Of a stretch of 7,434 bases of DNA, positions 6,142-7,434 are shown piece after piece; the stretch's first letter is position 1; every line of letters starts with the position of its first letter. The DNA is taken from NCBI GenBank assembly GCA_030629925.1, contig DAOVOB010000045.1:1-7434 (forward strand). Reading direction: 5' to 3'. The notes under the pieces are model-generated. The model did not search any database. It was not told where the DNA came from and saw nothing but the letters and a program-made list of their open reading frames with translations. Origin of the DNA: Fidelibacterota bacterium. GTDB lineage: Bacteria; Fidelibacterota; Fidelibacteria; Fidelibacterales; Fidelibacteraceae. The position numbers and the translations under genes were made by a program.

Positions 6142-7434
6142 ATGATAGAAAAGATGTCAAAAATTACCCTGCTTGTGGATGAAGGAAGCGCTAAATCGGC
6201 GTTAAGATCACTCCGTAAACTGGGTGTTTTGCATGTAAAACCCCTTCAGAATCCACCATCTAGCGATATGTCGGCGATAGAAGCGCGACTTGAAGAAATT
6301 AAACGAGTTTTAATTCTGCTGGGTGAACCGGATGATCCAAAGCAAAAAGCTTCCGGAAAAGTCGAAAAGTTTGTTGATGAAGTTTTAGAAGCAAGTCGGA
6401 CTCGCTCTGCATTGAAAAGGGAATTGGAAAGTCTGAAAGAAGCAGACCGTTGGTATGCCAATTGGACAAAGGTTTCTCTCGATGATATGGCATCGCTCGA
6501 GAAAGATGGATTTTATATTAAAATATACAAATTATCTCTTTCCGCTTGGGCAAGTGAAAAAGAAAAAGAAAATCTCTTTGCTCTCTCGGAAAATAAAGAC
6601 AGTGTCAAGGTCGCATTGGTCAGTCGTGATCCTGAAGAAACTCTGGATCATCGCCCTATCAGTATTCCCGAGATCTCTAGCAAAGCTGTTCAGTCCAGAA
6701 TATTAGAGATCGAAAAAGAATTGATCAAAATTGAAAAGACAGTCGAAGGACACCGTTGTCACATCGAAATGATCAAGGGTTACGAAGAAAATTTAAAAAA
6801 AGATCATCAATTTTCAATTATTCAGAACGGATTGGGATTCAAAGAAAATATAGCTTATTTGCAGGGTTACGTTCCCTGCGATAAAGCAGAAACAATAGAT
6901 AAAGCAGCTGAAAAGCATGGCTGGGGTTTTGTTGAGGAAGAGCCTGAAATAACAGATAATCCTCCTACAAAATTGAAAAATGCGAAATGGATCAAGATCA
7001 TTGAACCTGTCTTTGATTTTCTCGGAACCACACCGGGCTATCGTGAAAAAGATATCTCAATGTACTTTTTGATCTTTTTTGCTATTTTTGTTGCCATGAT
7101 CATTGGTGATGCCGCTTATGGTATGATCTTCTTGTTGGTATCAATTTTTGCTACGTTCAAGATAAAGAAAGGCGGCGGAAAATTACCGGGTGTGATCGTG
7201 CTTATGTATGTATTAAGTTTTACCACGATTATCTGGGGTACTATAACAGGTACATGGTTTGGATCGGTAGCGATCGCAGACATCCCTTTCTTCAAATCAA
7301 TGATCATCCCCGACATTGCTTCTTTTCCGGAAATATTTCCGGGTCTTGAAGTAAATCCTCAGGAAAGAGTTCAATTGATCTGTTTTATTCTGGCTATTAT
7401 TCAGTTGGGATTGGCAAGTATCCTGAATTTTATA
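6142..7434 (+). CDS. atpI: V/A-type ATP synthase subunit I (a subunit), N-terminal part
   Basis: The frame is open from the ATG at 6142 to the last base, giving 431 residues of a protein usually of about 600-650, so the 3' part is outside the window. Subunit I is the membrane stator that carries the ion half-channels and anchors the peripheral stalks. Residues 1 to about 300 form the cytoplasmic arm, with helical stretches around 45-110 and 190-225 and the family motif LQGYVP at 240-245. A proline-tyrosine segment PGYREKD (298-304) leads into membrane helices at about 307-322 and 328-339, split by the conserved GDAAYG (322-327). Further helices lie at about 351-373 (VIVLMYVLSFTTIIWGTI) and 413-431. 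The conserved membrane arginine needed for ion transfer lies in the missing part, so coupling ion and function cannot be judged. GAGG at 6132-6135 is 6 bases ahead of the start. An in-frame ATG at 6154 is a less likely alternative. Confidence 0.94.
   Translation, partial: MIEKMSKITLLVDEGSAKSALRSLRKLGVLHVKPLQNPPSSDMSAIEARLEEIKRVLILLGEPDDPKQKASGKVEKFVDEVLEASRTRSALKRELESLKEADRWYANWTKVSLDDMASLEKDGFYIKIYKLSLSAWASEKEKENLFALSENKDSVKVALVSRDPEETLDHRPISIPEISSKAVQSRILEIEKELIKIEKTVEGHRCHIEMIKGYEENLKKDHQFSIIQNGLGFKENIAYLQGYVPCDKAETIDKAAEKHGWGFVEEEPEITDNPPTKLKNAKWIKIIEPVFDFLGTTPGYREKDISMYFLIFFAIFVAMIIGDAAYGMIFLLVSIFATFKIKKGGGKLPGVIVLMYVLSFTTIIWGTITGTWFGSVAIADIPFFKSMIIPDIASFPEIFPGLEVNPQERVQLICFILAIIQLGLASILNFI

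Overview
The window is a compact piece of a bacterial chromosome with every gene on the + strand and almost no intergenic DNA; the largest gap is 44 bases. It holds two functional blocks that run into each other. The first (1-1263) is a chromosome-segregation and cell-shape block: the last 45 codons of a ParB-type partition protein, a membrane-anchored M23 (LytM-type) peptidase and a bactofilin. The second (1272-7434) is a bacterial V/A-type ATPase operon in the order atpE, DUF2764 gene, atpA, atpB, atpD, atpI. The atpI gene is cut by the window end. A proteolipid gene (atpK) would be expected just downstream.

The gene order E-X-A-B-D-I, with a small DUF2764 protein between E and A and no recognisable C, F or G/H subunit, is the reduced V-ATPase arrangement known from spirochaetes, Chlamydia and many Bacteroidetes-related (FCB) bacteria. 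The parB-M23-bactofilin block, the moderate GC content (roughly 40-43 % by eye) and the bacterial Shine-Dalgarno sites suggest a Gram-negative bacterium, perhaps an FCB-type or other uncultured lineage. This placement is an inference and is not firm; no rRNA or other strong taxonomic marker is present.

The genes are probably co-transcribed. parB and the peptidase overlap by 14 bases, the Shine-Dalgarno site of the bactofilin lies on the peptidase stop codon, that of atpE lies on the bactofilin stop, and the DUF2764 gene ends inside or next to the start region of atpA. I see no terminator or convincing promoter between the blocks. In the cell, the peptidase and bactofilin would act at the envelope: a cytoplasmic polymer positions a periplasmic wall hydrolase. 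A and B form the catalytic hexamer of the ATPase, D is the central rotor shaft, E is the peripheral stalk, I is the membrane stator, and the DUF2764 protein is the candidate for the missing collar subunit between shaft and ring.

Two predicted starts need correction from the longest open frames: the bactofilin most likely starts at 889 and atpA at 2422, each decided by a well-placed Shine-Dalgarno site. I found no evidence of mobile elements, CRISPR, RNA genes or an entirely new system. The points of interest are the linkage of the shape block to the ATPase operon, the DUF2764 subunit, and a strong excess of GATC tetranucleotides tied to isoleucine codon choice.
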